Shown piece by piece: positions 19,326 through 28,889 of a stretch of 64,000 nucleotides of DNA (its first letter is position 1; the number at the start of each line of letters is the position of its first letter). This DNA is from Elusimicrobiota bacterium (GTDB lineage: Bacteria; Elusimicrobiota; Elusimicrobia; UBA1565; UBA9628), in the NCBI GenBank assembly GCA_023213235.1, contig CP096137.1, forward strand, positions 3,686,437 through 3,750,436, written 5' to 3'. A program made the position numbers and the translations under genes. Below the pieces are notes generated by a model that was given only the letters and a program-made list of their open reading frames with translations, was not told where the DNA came from and did not search any database.

Positions 19326-20294
19326 GCTTCTGGCGCGGCAAAAGGTCCTCGTCACCGGCGGCACGGGCTTCATCGGCTCGCACGTCGTCGAGCGGCTCGT
19401 CGCCGCGGGCGCCAAGACGACCGTCGCGGCGCGCATGAGCGCGGAGAACAAGGGAAACCTGAGCGCCGTCGCCGGGAAGCTCAAGCTGATAAAAGGCGAC
19501 CTGCGCGATCCGAAGTTCTGCCGCCGCGCCTGCGCGGGCCAGGACGTCGTCCTGAATCTCGCCGGCGTCGTCGGCGGGGTGGGCTGGAACAGCGTCCATC
19601 CCGCGAGCCTGTTCCGCGACAACATGACGCTCCAGCTCAACGTGCTCGAGGCCGCGCGCCTGGAGAAGGTGAAGCGCTACCTCGTCGTCAGCACCGCGTG
19701 CGTGTACCCGCGGGATTGCCGGATCCCCACGCCGGAAACGGAGGGATTCAGGGATGAGCCGGAGCTGACGAACCGGGGATACGGCTGGGCCAAACGGATG
19801 GGAGAGTATCTCGGCCGAGCCTACGCCGAAGAATATGGGATGAGCGTCGCGATCGTGAGGCCCTACAACGCTTACGGCCCCCGGGATCACTACGATCCCG
19901 CGAAGTCGCACGTCATCGCGGCCCTGGTCAAACGTGTCTGCGAGGGGAGAGCCCGCTCAAGGTCTGGGGCGACGGGACGTCGACGCGCGCGTTCCTCTAT
20001 GTGGAGGACTTCGCCCGCGGCATTCTCGACGTGGCGGAGAAATACCCGAAGGCCGACCCCGTCAACATCGGCTCCTCCGACGAAATCTCGGTCAAAGATC
20101 TCGCGAACGCCGTGCTCCGGGCGGCGGGACGCGCGGATGTGAAGCTCGTCTTCGACAAGACGAAGCCCTCGGGCCAGCCGCGGCGCTCGTGCGATACCCG
20201 GAAAGCGCGGCGGGTCCTGGGCTTTACGGCGACGACGAGCCTCGACGAAGGCTTGAAGAAAACCGTCGCCTGGTACCGGGAGAACCTCCTGTGA
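19322..20294 (+). CDS. NAD(P)-dependent sugar epimerase/dehydratase, extended SDR (two frameshifts)
   Basis: GTG overlaps the previous stop. A short lead is followed, after adding one A at AAAA 19340-19343, by VLVTGGTGFIGSHVVERLVA (GxxGxxG). Then VVLNLAGVVGGVGWNSVHPA, the Ser/Thr region VVSTACVYPRDCRIPTPE and YGWAKRMGEYLGRAYA (catalytic YxxxK). A second break at GGGG 19944-19947 restores SPLKVWGDGTSTRAFLYVED, the sugar-nucleotide binding patch. The overall pattern is closest to GDP-fucose synthase / UDP-sugar epimerase relatives, but exact substrate specificity cannot be read. About 325 residues. Confidence 0.8.
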
Positions 20295-21033
20295 AGCGCG
20301 GAAAGAGGCTCCTGGTTCTCCTGACGTTCAACGAGATCGAGGCCCTGCCCAAGCTCTTCGACCGCATTCCGCTCGGCGCGGCCGACGAGGTGCTCGCCGT
20401 CGACGGCGGCAGCAAGGACGGCACCGTCGACTTCCTGAAGTCCAAGGGCGTCAAGGTCCTGCCCCAGCCGCGCCGCGGCCGCGGGGTCGCCTTCCGCCTG
20501 GCGCTGGCCGCCACCGACGCCGAGACGATCTGCTACTACAGCCCGGACGGCAACGAGGACCCCGACGACATCCCCCGGATCTTCGAGAAGATCGAGAAGG
20601 ACGGCTCGGACCTCGTCGTCGCCTCGCGCATGATGAAGGGCGCCTACAACGAGGAGGACGTGCACTGGTTCCGCCCGCGCAAGTGGGTCAACCAGCTCTT
20701 CACGCTCGCCGCGAACCTTCTCTGGAACCGCGGGCCCTACGTCGAAGACACGATCAACGGCTTCCGCGTCGCGCGCGCCGACGCCCTGCGCCGCTGCTCC
20801 TCGACGCCGACGGCTTCCCCATCGAGTATCAGATGTCGATCCGCATGATGAAGCTCGGCCTCGTCATCGGCGAGATGCCGACGCACGAGTACCCGCGCCT
20901 GGGCGGCCAGTCGACGGCCGAGTCCTGGCCGACGGGCGTCGTCTTCGTCAAGACGCTCCTGCGCGAGCTCGCGATGGGCCGCGGCGTCCATGACGCAAAG
21001 GCGCAATCCGAACTTGGTACGATGAGCGTCTGA
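20291..21033 (+). CDS. Glycosyltransferase family 2 (one frameshift)
   Basis: GTG overlaps the previous stop. Starts VKRGKRLLVLLTFNEIEALP, with VLAVDGGSKDGTVDFLKS and YYSPDGNEDPDDIPRI (DxN-type metal motif rather than DxD). VEDTINGFRVARADALRR resembles the acceptor loop of DPM-like enzymes. The frame breaks near 20793 (CC to C) and resumes at LLLDADGFPIEYQMSIRMMK, ending at 21033. About 248 residues, no TM helices. Probably a polyprenyl-phosphate sugar transferase. Confidence 0.75.
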
Positions 21034-23632
21034 TGGCCGACCATCGCCGGGAGCACCGCGCGGACGCCGAGACCTACGCCCACCGGGCGATCGTCGCCTG
21101 GCTGCCCGTCCTCTACCTCCTGATCTCCTCCTTGTTCTTCCTGCGCACCTACGACTCCGCGCAGGTCAAGATCACGATCATGCAGATGGGCGGCCTGGGC
21201 CTGCTCACGATGTGGCTCTCCCGCCTGGCGATCGCCGGCAAGCACGCCCTCAACCGCGACGACCTCGTCTGCCTGGCGCCGTTCCTCGCCTACCTCGGCT
21301 GGGGCGTCTTCTCCTACCTGAAGGCGCCGTACCACATGGCGAGCACGGACTTCTTCCTGCGCCACTGCTTCTACATGATCGTCTCCCTCATCACGATCTA
21401 CGAGATCGACGAGGACGGCATGAAGCGCCTCATCAAGATCCTGACCTGGTCGGCCTGGATCGCGATCGGCTACGGCTTCCTCCAGTTCGTCGACACGGCG
21501 GCCTTCCCGCCGGGCCCGGGCAAGGGCATCGACCCGTTCGTCTGGCGCGGCGCGTTCTCCGACCGCGTCTTCTCGACCTACGGCAATCCGAACTTCTACG
21601 GGGACTACCTCGTCATCATGTTCCCGATCCTGCTCACCCAGTACCTCAAGACGCGCGCCAAGAGCCTGCTCGTCCTCATCGCCCTGCTGCTGCTCTCGCT
21701 CGTCAAGACGGGCACCAAGGGCGCGTGGCTCGGCTTCGCGATGGTCTGCGTGGCCTTCGGCGCGATCGCGCTGATCTTCTTCCCGGAGCAGACCAGGCCC
21801 TACCGCAAGCGGGTGATCGGCATCCTCGGCGGCCTGGCCTTCGGCTTCGTCGCCTACACGGCCAAGGACCTGACCTCGCGCGTCGTCTCGATCAACTTCC
21901 GCCTCTTCACCTGGGAGGCGACCTGGGAGATGATCCGCACCAACCCGTTCACGGGCACGGGCGTCGGCTCCTTCCCGCCGATCTATCCCGCCTTCCGCCG
22001 CCCCCGATCTTCCACATCGAGGGCAAGCACAACACCGAGACCGACCACGCCGAGAACGAGTACCTCGAGCAGCTCTTCGACAACGGCATCCTCGGCTTCG
22101 GCATCTTCCTCTGGCTGATCTACAGCACGCTCGTCGTGGGCTTCCGGTCGCTCGGCCAGCTGACGGCGACGGAGTCGCTCAAAGACGGACGTCCTCCGCC
22201 CAGAGCCTTCGACCTCATCGGCGTGATCGTCTCTTTCATGGGCATGCTCGGGCACAACTGCTTCGACGTCAGCCTGCGCTTCGTCTCCTCGGGCGTCTAT
22301 CTCGGGCTTCTGTCCGGGCTCATCGTCAACCTCGCGCGCGGCCGCGCCCTCTACGAGCTCCACGCCCGCGAGCCCGAGGCCGCCCTTCTCCCCGGCGAGG
22401 AGGCCTCCCTCTGGAAGACGGTCTCCGAGATGCTGATCTGGCCCCTGCGCCTGGCGGCGGCGGGGGCGATCGTGTGGCTGGCCTTCATCAAGGGCTGGAC
22501 GACGCTCAAGTACGTCCCCTTCGGCGGCATGTTCGGCGAGTTCTCGATGCTCCTCGGGCCGCTCTCGCGCGTGCCCCAGGGCGGCGAGCTCCTGCAGTGG
22601 TGGCTGGCGTGGGGCGTGTTCGCGGGCTGCATGCTGTGGCTGGGCTGGAAGATGATCCGCCTGTGCCTGCTCGCCGACAACCCGGTCGTGCCGCTGCTCG
22701 TGCTCGCGATGCTGCAGCCGCTGTACCTCTTCTGGGGCTACTTCCGCGCCGACATCCACCACAACGTCGCGATCTACTTCTCCAAGGAGCGCAACTGGGC
22801 GCCGGCCGTCGGCAACTACCTCATCGTCCACAAGCTCAACCCCGAGTTCGTGATGTCGAAGTACTTCCTCGGCAACGTCTTCAACGACCGCTTCAACATG
22901 ACGAAGGCGTACCTGCCGGACTGGGGCGACACGAACAACGAGGCTCGCGACGACTACGAGCGCGCCCTGTACTGGTACGACCAGGTCCGGCGGCTCTCGC
23001 CGAACTACGTCCAGATGCACCATCAGATCGGCAACCTGCACCTGCGCCGCGCGGAGTGGGCCAACAGCAACGGTCGCCCCGACGAGGCCTCGAAGTACCT
23101 CGACATGGCGATGACGCGCTTCAAGCTGTACTACCAGATCGACCCCGTCTTCCCGCCGAACTACTACCGCATGGGGCAGGTCCACATGATCCGCAAGGAG
23201 TACGACAAGGCGATCGCCGTCTACCGCGGCCTCATCGAGGCGGGGCGCTGCTCCGTCGACGACTCCCTGCTCGAGAAGCCCTGGCTGCGCAACACGATCC
23301 TCTCCTACCAGACCTACGAACAGATCGAGAACAAGTGGCACCACCGCCACGTCGGCGCCGCCCGCGCGCGCGAGTCCGCCGAGGCCTACACGAGCCTCGG
23401 CAACGCTCAGTTCATGAAGGGCGACTACGAGGGCGCCGAGGACAGCTACCGCCGCGCCCTGTCCTACGAGCCGGCCTGGGAAATGGCCCGCAAGAACCTC
23501 GAGGTCACCTACCGCCGCGCGCAGCTCGAGGGACGTCTCAAGCAGGACAAGGTGGACCCCGCCGCCGCCGGCAAGAAGCCGGTCCCCGGCACACTGATCC
23601 CGACGGGCTGGATCGTCGTCCCGAAGAAGTAG
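21033..23632 (+). CDS. O-antigen ligase/polymerase-like protein with C-terminal TPR domain (one frameshift)
   Basis: About 866 residues. The N-terminal 480 residues carry around 12 TM helices with a Wzy_C/O-antigen-ligase core: YGNPNFYGDYLVIMFPILL, TGTKGAWLGFAM, and the periplasmic loop TGTGVGSFPPIYPAF followed, after adding one C to C5 at 22001-22005, by HIEGKHNTETDHAENEYLEQ (conserved HNE). The C-terminal 300 residues are TPR-like, for example AEAYTSLGNAQFMKGDYEG and NYYRMGQVHMIRKEYDKAIA. This architecture is known among ligases acting on glycoproteins as well as lipid A. It is the last plus-strand gene of the locus and converges on the next gene. Confidence 0.8.
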
Positions 23633-23638
23633 GGACGG

Positions 23639-24673
23639 CTACGCCGCTTTCGCGGCGGACTTCTTCGCGCGGACGCGCGCGTCCTCGGCTTTGATCAGCG
23701 GGTCGATCAGCGCGTAAACGGCCTTCGCCTCGGCGGTCGCCAGCGCGGGCTGGTTGCGGGCGATGAGCCACCACTCGCGCGCCTTCTTGGCCGCGGCGAG
23801 CACGGGGGCGGGCACCATGGTCGCCTTGTAGACGCGCATGGACTTGGCCTCGTCGCCGAGCTCCTTGAGCATGAACTCCCGGGCCTTCTCGGGCTGGAGG
23901 TTCTTCACGAGGTAGGAGGCGATCTCGGCGACGATCTTCTTCTTCTCGGCGGCCAGCACGTCGGGCGGAGTCCCGCCGGCGACGAGCGCGGCGATGCCCT
24001 CGGGGTACTCCTCGAGCCACTTGTGCGTGACCTGCCCTTCGTGGATGCGGCGCACGGCCAGGCGCTCGTAGATCACGCCGACTTCGACGCCGTCGGCCAG
24101 CATGCGGGCGTAGAGCTCGTTGTCGAGGATGATCATGTCCGCGCGGTAATGGCCGTACTTCTTGTACAGGGCGCGCGGAATCGCGAGATTCGTCGTGAGG
24201 TAGGGGAGGAACTCCTCGCCGACGGCGTAGTGACCGGGGACCTTGCCTTCCGGAACCTTCATGCCGGGAGGAAAGGCGGTGCCGATCAAGCGACCGAAAC
24301 GGTGAAGCCAGCCGTCGGAGAAGACGAACCCCGCTTCAGGACGTTTCTTGAAGAAGGCGGCGAACTTTTCGAGCCTGTCCAAGGTCCAGAAATCGTCGGA
24401 GTCGATGTTCGTGATCCACGTGCCCGTCGCCATCTCGAGGGCCATGTTGCGGCAGGCCATGTTGCCGATGTTCTTCGGCACGCGCGTGTACTTGAAGCGC
24501 GGGTCCTTGGTCCACTGCTTGATCATCTCCGGCGTCTCGTCGACCGAGCCGTCGTCGACGATCAGGACCTCGTAGTCGCCGCAGGTCTGGCGCGCGACGG
24601 TGTCCAGCGCCCCGGGCAGCATGTGCGCCCGGTTGTAGGTGGGCAGGACGATCGAGAACAGCGGCTCCGCCAT
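23639..24673 (-). CDS. Glycosyltransferase family 2
   Basis: 344 residues. GT-A domain at the N-terminus: FSIVLPTYNRAHMLPGALDT, VLIVDDGSVDETPEMI, GNMACRNMALEMATGTWI and NIDSDDFWTLDRL (DxDD). The C-terminal 110 residues are Ala/Lys-rich helices, ending AEDARVRAKKSAAKAA. Its ATG directly follows the stop of the glutathione peroxidase gene (TAAATG), so the two are probably co-transcribed despite unrelated roles. Confidence 0.85.
   Translation of the reverse strand: MAEPLFSIVLPTYNRAHMLPGALDTVARQTCGDYEVLIVDDGSVDETPEMIKQWTKDPRFKYTRVPKNIGNMACRNMALEMATGTWITNIDSDDFWTLDRLEKFAAFFKKRPEAGFVFSDGWLHRFGRLIGTAFPPGMKVPEGKVPGHYAVGEEFLPYLTTNLAIPRALYKKYGHYRADMIILDNELYARMLADGVEVGVIYERLAVRRIHEGQVTHKWLEEYPEGIAALVAGGTPPDVLAAEKKKIVAEIASYLVKNLQPEKAREFMLKELGDEAKSMRVYKATMVPAPVLAAAKKAREWWLIARNQPALATAEAKAVYALIDPLIKAEDARVRAKKSAAKAA
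23642..23657. terminator. Small hairpin between convergent genes
   Basis: CGCCGC-TTTC-GCGGCG, 6-bp stem with a four-base loop, ten bases after the plus-strand stop and inside the last codons of the minus-strand gene. It could stop transcription from either side. No T tract. Confidence 0.35.
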
Positions 24674-25252
24674 TTAGAGGAGCGCCTCGACCTTGGCGGT
24701 GATTTCCTTGCCCGACGGGTTGGCCTCGGGGCCGAAGCGCTCGACGACCTTGCCTTCCTTGTCGACGAGGAACTTGGCGAAGTTCCAGGGGATGTCGCCG
24801 TTGTGGCCGGCCTCGGTGGTCAGGTACTTGTAGAGCGGGTGGATCGCCGCGCCCTTCACGACGATCTTCGAGTACAGGTCGAAGGAGAGCGCGTACTTGG
24901 TCAAGCAGACGTTCTTGATGTCCGCGTTCGAGCCGGGCTCCTGCGCCCCGAACTCGTTGGCGGGGAAGGCCGCGATGCGCAGGCCTCGGGCCTGGTACTT
25001 GTCGAAGAGAACCTGAAGGTCGGTGTACTGCGGCGTAAATCCGCACAGCGAGGCGGTGTTCACGATGAGCAGCGGATGGCCCTTGTACTTCGAGAGCTTC
25101 ACCGGCTTGCCGTCGATGTCCGCCATCTCGAACTCGTAGACGCGGCCCTTGGTCTTCTCAGCTTGCATCGGATTCACCTCTTGTTTTGGGGACAGGGCGG
25201 ACTTGGCGGTGAAGATCGCCGAGGCGAAGCCCAGCTTCAATTTGTCGAGCAT
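24674..25252 (-). CDS. Glutathione peroxidase family protein
   Basis: 192 residues; the extra 34-residue N-terminal stretch before GRVYEFEMADIDGKPVKLSK may be removable. Peroxidatic site VNTASLCGFTPQYTDL with Cys (residue 70), not selenocysteine. The partner Gln lies in FPANEFGAQEPGSNADI and Trp-Asn in IPWNFAKFLVDKEGKVV. Most bacterial Cys-type enzymes use thioredoxin to reduce lipid or hydrogen peroxides. A TAGAAT lies nine bases upstream of the ATG on this strand, a likely -10. Confidence 0.88.
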   Translation of the reverse strand: MLDKLKLGFASAIFTAKSALSPKQEVNPMQAEKTKGRVYEFEMADIDGKPVKLSKYKGHPLLIVNTASLCGFTPQYTDLQVLFDKYQARGLRIAAFPANEFGAQEPGSNADIKNVCLTKYALSFDLYSKIVVKGAAIHPLYKYLTTEAGHNGDIPWNFAKFLVDKEGKVVERFGPEANPSGKEITAKVEALL

Positions 25253-25268
25253 GGACTCATTCTACTCT

Positions 25269-25924
25269 TTACCCGTGGCGCTCCTCCAGCCATGGGTCGG
25301 CCCGGTTGTGATACCCGCGCGTCTCCCAGAAGCCGGGCCTGTCGTTCTCCAGGAACTCGAGGCCGCGCAGGAACTTGGCCGACTTCCACGCGTAGAGCGT
25401 GGGGATGACCATTCGCATCGGCCCGCCGTGCTCGAGCGGCAGCGGCGCGCCGTCGAGCTCATAGGCGAGCAGCGCGTCGGGCGTCGAGGCCTCGAGGATC
25501 GAGGTGTTGGTCGTGTACTCGTCGGCGGAATGCTGGACGACGAAGGCGGCCGAGGGCTTGGGCCTCACGAGCGCGAGCAGGTCGGTCATCATGACGCCGC
25601 CCCATTTCACGTCCATCTTGGACCAGGTGGTCACGCAGTGGAAGTCGGAGACGTCCCGCGACTTGGGCAGGGCGAGGAAGCCCTTCCAGTCGAGGTCGAG
25701 CGGGTTCTCCACCTCGCCCCAGACCTTGAAGCGCCAGCTTTTTCATCGAACGGCGGATGAACACCGAGGTCAAGCACGGGGAATTGGTCTCCGCTCCAGT
25801 GCTGGCCGGGAGGCAGGCGCTGGCGGCTTCTCTGCTCGTCGCGGCGGCTCTTGTCCGCCTTGAACCGCTCGAGCATCTTCGCCTTGGCGGCGAGCATCTT
25901 CTCGTTGTACTCAGGGGCGCCCAT
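25269..25924 (-). CDS. Sulfite-oxidase-like molybdopterin oxidoreductase (one frameshift)
   Basis: About 218 residues after correction. The first part contains KMLERFKADKSRRDEQRSR and GQHWSGDQFPVLDLGVHPPF. The frame slips at A5 (plus-strand 25739-25743); one base restores WRFKVWGEVENPLDLDWKGF. Then comes SRDVSDFHCVTTWSKMDVKW, whose Cys is the expected Mo ligand, and HGGPMRMVIPTLYAWKSAKF. This is the compact YuiH/MsrP-like form of the oxidoreductase molybdopterin-binding family. No signal peptide is visible, so probably cytoplasmic; electron acceptor unknown. Confidence 0.8.
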
Positions 25925-25930
25925 GCCTAG

Positions 25931-25959
25931 AGTCTACGAATTGGTGCCAGGCCCGTACA
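25931..25959 (-). promoter_or_regulatory. Promoter for the molybdopterin oxidoreductase gene
   Basis: On the minus strand TGTACG (plus 25954-25959) and TAGACT (25931-25936) are 17 bp apart. The -10 ends six bases before the ATG at 25924. The same arrangement stands in front of gmhB within the matching inverted repeat. Confidence 0.5.
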
Positions 25960-25968
25960 TTCGGTAAA
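25935..25968 (-). repeat. Promoter-bearing inverted repeat, left copy
   Basis: A core of 23 identical bases (25944-25966, GTGCCAGGCCCGTACATTCG and three more) recurs inverted at 26554-26576. Flanks match at 8 of 10 further positions. The two copies face outward from the small gene between them, and each overlaps a promoter. Confidence 0.8.
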
Positions 25969-25971
25969 TTC

Positions 25972-26495
25972 TCAGCGTAGGAGGACGCTGATCTCGTCGA
26001 CGAGCCGGAGCCAGAGGCGCCGGAGTCTCTGCAGCGGAGTTTCGACGGCGGGTCGGACCCCGACGTACCGCATCACGGCGCGCTCGACGGCCGGAGTGAT
26101 CGTCGCCGGAAGGTGACCCGAGCCGAGAAAGCGTGTCGAGCCGTCCGGGGACAGCGAGAACACGTAGCCGCCGAGCCCGGACCGGTCCCGTCCGGGCGGG
26201 ACGGCGTCGACGTGTCCGCGGACGCCGTAGGAGCCCAAGGCGAAGGCATTCACCACGCGGGCGCGCTCGACATCGAAGACGCCCAGGACGGGTTTGTTCT
26301 CCGGATCGGCGATCGATTTGACGAGTTCGGGGGCGCCGGGGGCGCGCAAGTCGATGAGCATGGGGCCGTAGCGCGCGAAGCGGCCGTCGAAGTTGACCGC
26401 GCTCGATCCGGGGGGCCGCTCGGACCGCGCGGGGGCCCCACGACGCCGGCGGAGGCGGGCAGGGCAAGGGCGAAGACGAGGATCCAGAACCTCAC
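25972..26495 (-). CDS. Hypothetical secreted protein between inverted repeats (one frameshift)
   Basis: GTG start at 26495 yields MRFWILVFALALPASAGVVG, a clear signal peptide. The frame is lost in the G6/C6 run at 26410-26415; one extra base continues into AVNFDGRFARYGPMLIDLRA, KPVLGVFDVERARVVNAF and FSLSPDGSTRFLGSGHLPAT. About 175 residues. The order of short beta-like motifs suggests a small beta-rich periplasmic protein, but I recognise no family. It is flanked on both sides by copies of the 34-bp repeat. Confidence 0.55.
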
Positions 26496-26530
26496 GGCGA
26501 TAGAGTAAAGGAATTCGTCCGGGACCGGGA

Positions 26531-26544
26531 GGGCCGAAAGGCCC
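26531..26544. other. GNRA-loop hairpin in a divergent intergenic region
   Basis: GGGCCGAAAGGCCC folds as a 5-bp stem with a GAAA tetraloop, extendable by flanking G/C pairs. It lies between the minus-strand secreted protein and the gmhB promoter and could belong to the 5' leader of either. Confidence 0.3.
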
Positions 26545-26551
26545 CTCAGAA

Positions 26552-26585
26552 TGTACCGAATGTACGGGCCTGGCACTAAATCGTA
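26552..26585 (+). repeat. Promoter-bearing inverted repeat, right copy
   Basis: Inverse complement of the element at 25935-25968: 23 bases identical, about 31 of 34 overall. It contains ACCGAATGTACGGGCCTGGC and runs into the gmhB -10 box. Confidence 0.8.
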
Positions 26586-26589
26586 GAAT
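26561..26589 (+). promoter_or_regulatory. Promoter for gmhB
   Basis: TGTACG (26561-26566), 17-bp spacer, TAGAAT (26584-26589), then six bases to the GTG. Transcription would be expected to start at or next to the start codon, giving a leaderless mRNA. Confidence 0.5.
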
Positions 26590-26595
26590 CGACGG

Positions 26596-27150
26596 GTGAA
26601 GAAGAGGGCGGTGTTCCTCGACCGCGACGGGGTGTTGATCCGGGACGCGGACTACCTGGACGACCCGAAGCGCATGCGGGTGCTCAAGGGCGCGGCGCCC
26701 GCGCTGCGGCTGCTGCGAAAGGCGGGGTTCAAGCTCGTGGTCGTGACCAACCAGAGCGGGGTCGCGCGCGGGTACTTCACGATGGCCGACGTACGGCGCG
26801 TGCACGCGGCGCTCAAGAAGGCGCTCGCCCGGGGCGGGGCGCGCTGGGACGCCGTGTACGTCTCGCCGCACGGGCCCGACAGCCCGCACTCCTGGCGCAA
26901 GCCGAAGCCCGGGATGCCCAAGGCCGCGGCGCGGCGCTTCGGCCTCGACCTCAAGGCGTCCTACCTGATCGGCGACAAGACGTCCGACATCGAGTGCGCG
27001 CGGCGCGCGGGCTGCGCCGGGATCCTGGTGCGCACGGGCAAGGGCGGCAAGGACCGGGACTACAAAGCCAAGCCCGCGGCGACGGTCAAGGACGTGCTCG
27101 CGGCGGCGCGCTGGATCGTCAGCCGGGAAGCGCGCCCGCGACGGTCGTAA
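26596..27150 (+). CDS. gmhB: D,D-heptose 1,7-bisphosphate phosphatase-like HAD-IIIA hydrolase
   Basis: 184 residues with GTG start. HAD motif I AVFLDRDGVLIRDADYLDDP (Asp nucleophile and general acid), motif II VVVTNQSGVARGYF, then KPKPGMPKAAARRFGLDL and motif IV YLIGDKTSDIECARRAGCAG. This is the GmhB/HisB-N pattern for removing a phosphate in ADP-heptose synthesis. The Cys-rich zinc loop of E. coli GmhB is replaced by VSPHGPDSPHSWRKPKPGM with no Cys, so it belongs to a zinc-free subgroup and the substrate could differ. Consistent with LPS-core synthesis. Confidence 0.8.
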   Translation: MKKRAVFLDRDGVLIRDADYLDDPKRMRVLKGAAPALRLLRKAGFKLVVVTNQSGVARGYFTMADVRRVHAALKKALARGGARWDAVYVSPHGPDSPHSWRKPKPGMPKAAARRFGLDLKASYLIGDKTSDIECARRAGCAGILVRTGKGGKDRDYKAKPAATVKDVLAAARWIVSREARPRRS

Positions 27151-27160
27151 GCGGCTTTTG

Positions 27161-28271
27161 TCACGGCGGCCGAGGTTGGCCGCGGCGTCGCGCGCGACGC
27201 GCCGGATCCAGCCGGTCGTGCTGTATTCCTCCGAGAACTGAGCGGCGCCGGTCGTCCCGCAGAACGCGAGCACCCGCGCCTGCGCCGAGCGGTTCTCCGC
27301 GATCCGGTTCACGGCGTTTTGGAACGGCTCGGCGATCCAGAAGTCGACCACCGAGCCCGCGATGAGCTGCGCGTGCTCGCGCACCGGGTTCGCGCCGGCG
27401 GGCGGCTCCGGCACCCGCAGGGCGCGCGCGATCTGGCGGCCGGGCTTGAGGCGTCCGTCGGCGTTGAGCTCCTCGACGGAGACCGACGGCGCGTAGGCCT
27501 GGGGCGGCGGCGCGGGGGCGCCGGACATCGGGCCGGGCGACGAGCTCTGAGTTCCGAGCCTCCCGGCGAGTCCCTCCGCCTCGCCGCGGGCGCGGTTGCG
27601 CGCGGCGACCTCGCCGGCGATGGCCGCGTTGACGTAGCGCTGGGCGTTGGCCGGGTGCGTGTCGTTGCGGGCCGAGCCGAAGCCCTCGTCCGTGCCGCAG
27701 CCCAGGAAGTTCTCCTTGCCGGCCAGGAACAGGCGCCCGTCGTAGCCGGCGCGGACGAGCAATTCCTGGCCGATGAGGTCGGCCTGAGCCTCGAGCCGCC
27801 GCCAGCGCGCGTAGTACTCGGCCGCCGCGGGCGACTCTTCGAAAGGACCGGCGCCGGCCCGGGATTCGTGCGCCGTCTTCGGCGCGTTGGCCCAGGCGAA
27901 CTTGCCCATCTTATCCTGCACCGCGTGCCCGGCCTCGTGCGCGATCGAGGACAGGCGCGCGGGGCGGCCGAGCTCGGAAGTCAGGTAGCCGGAGTTGATG
28001 CCGAGCTTGCCGGACTGATAGTACGCGTTGTTGGTGTCTTCGAGGTGGATCAGAAAGACCAGCGAGCGCTCGTCGAAACCGGCCGCGCGCCTGATCTTAT
28101 CGACGTCGGTCAGCAGGGCCAGCGCCGCGACGCAGACCGGGGAGCCGGCCTCGAAGGAGGAGTCCACCACCGTGTTGTCGGGGTTCCAAGTCCTCACCGG
28201 ACACGGAGCCGCGGCCGCGCGCAGGGGGCGGACAGGAAGAGGACGGCGGCAAGGAGGGGAACCCACCGCAT
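27161..28271 (-). CDS. Secreted HEAGH zinc metalloprotease-like protein (frameshifts near both ends)
   Basis: The ATG at 28271 gives signal peptide MRWVPLLAAVLFLSAPCARA. One missing base near 28208-28219 must be restored to join it to CPVRTWNPDNTVVDSSFEAG. The core has RLSSIAHEAGHAVQDKMGKF (HExxH) and the downstream acidic RRLEAQADLIGQELLVRAGY, which could supply the third metal ligand. FLGCGTDEGFGSARNDTHPA and a Pro-rich stretch (APAPPPQAYAPS) follow. The C-terminal half (PFQNAVNRIAENRSAQARVL) resembles nothing I know. The 3' end is uncertain: the visible frame runs on under gmhB, and a TGA at 27161-27163 is reached only after another shift. Confidence 0.55.
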
Positions 28272-28314
28272 ACCCGGAGTGTAGCCCCGCCCCCGTCGGA
28301 AAACAACCCTTTTT

Positions 28315-28889
28315 TCAGAGGAGCGCGTAGCGGATCGGCTTGAGCGAGCCGCCGTTGCTGCCCTCGTGGGAGCAGGCGGTGAGGCCCGCGATGAGGTCCA
28401 TGCGAGCGGTCAGCACGACGAAGTCCCCGGGGCGCGACAGCGGGGCCGGATCTCGACGCGGCCGTCGGGGCCGACCACGACGTTCATGAAGAGATTCAAG
28501 GTCGTCGAGATGGCGTCGGGGCCGATGCCGTGAGGGGCCAGCGCGACGGCGAGATTCTCGTGGCAGCTCGGGTGATGGTCGTCGCGGCCGGACTCCAGCT
28601 GGAACATGCGCAGGCTGCACGGCGTCATCAGGAAGTCGTGGCGGCCGCAGGTGTCCTCGGAAATGACGGCCATCGTGCCGCTGCGGTTGGAGTACAGGGC
28701 GTGGCCGGCCGTCAGCAGCGTCGTCTCGGCGTAGTCGATCGAGCGGCCGGAGGAGAGGCTCTCGCGCGGGTCGGCCGCGGAGAAGCAGAAGAAGTCGGCG
28801 ACCTGGCCGCCGGCGGGGTCGATGATCTTCACCGACCGCCCCGCGCGAAGAAGGAAGGAGGCCCCGGAGCTCGGCGGGATCTCGATCAT
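28315..28889 (-). CDS. DUF1989 (urea carboxylase-associated) family protein (one frameshift)
   Basis: The ATG at 28889 overlaps the stop of the upstream YqcI/YcgG gene (ATGA). Motifs: AGRSVKIIDPAGGQVADFFC, ESLSSGRSIDYAETTLLTAG, TCGRHDFLMTPCSLRMF, and HPSCHENLAVALAPHGIGPD with a conserved His/Cys cluster. The frame slips at GGGG/CCCC 28442-28445 and ends GDFVVLTARMDLIAGLTACS to 28315. About 191 residues. Family members accompany urea or allophanate degradation genes, but none are seen here. Coupling to the upstream gene suggests one shared step. Confidence 0.75.

Noticed and set aside
21983..23350. 455-codon minus-strand frame opposite the TPR ligase
   Set aside because: Val/Asp/Glu/Arg-rich antisense artefact; plus-strand TPR motifs are clear.
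25972..28266. Apparent 764-residue minus-strand protein spanning gmhB
   Set aside because: It joins the HEAGH protease and the small secreted protein through an antisense reading of gmhB; each has its own signal peptide.
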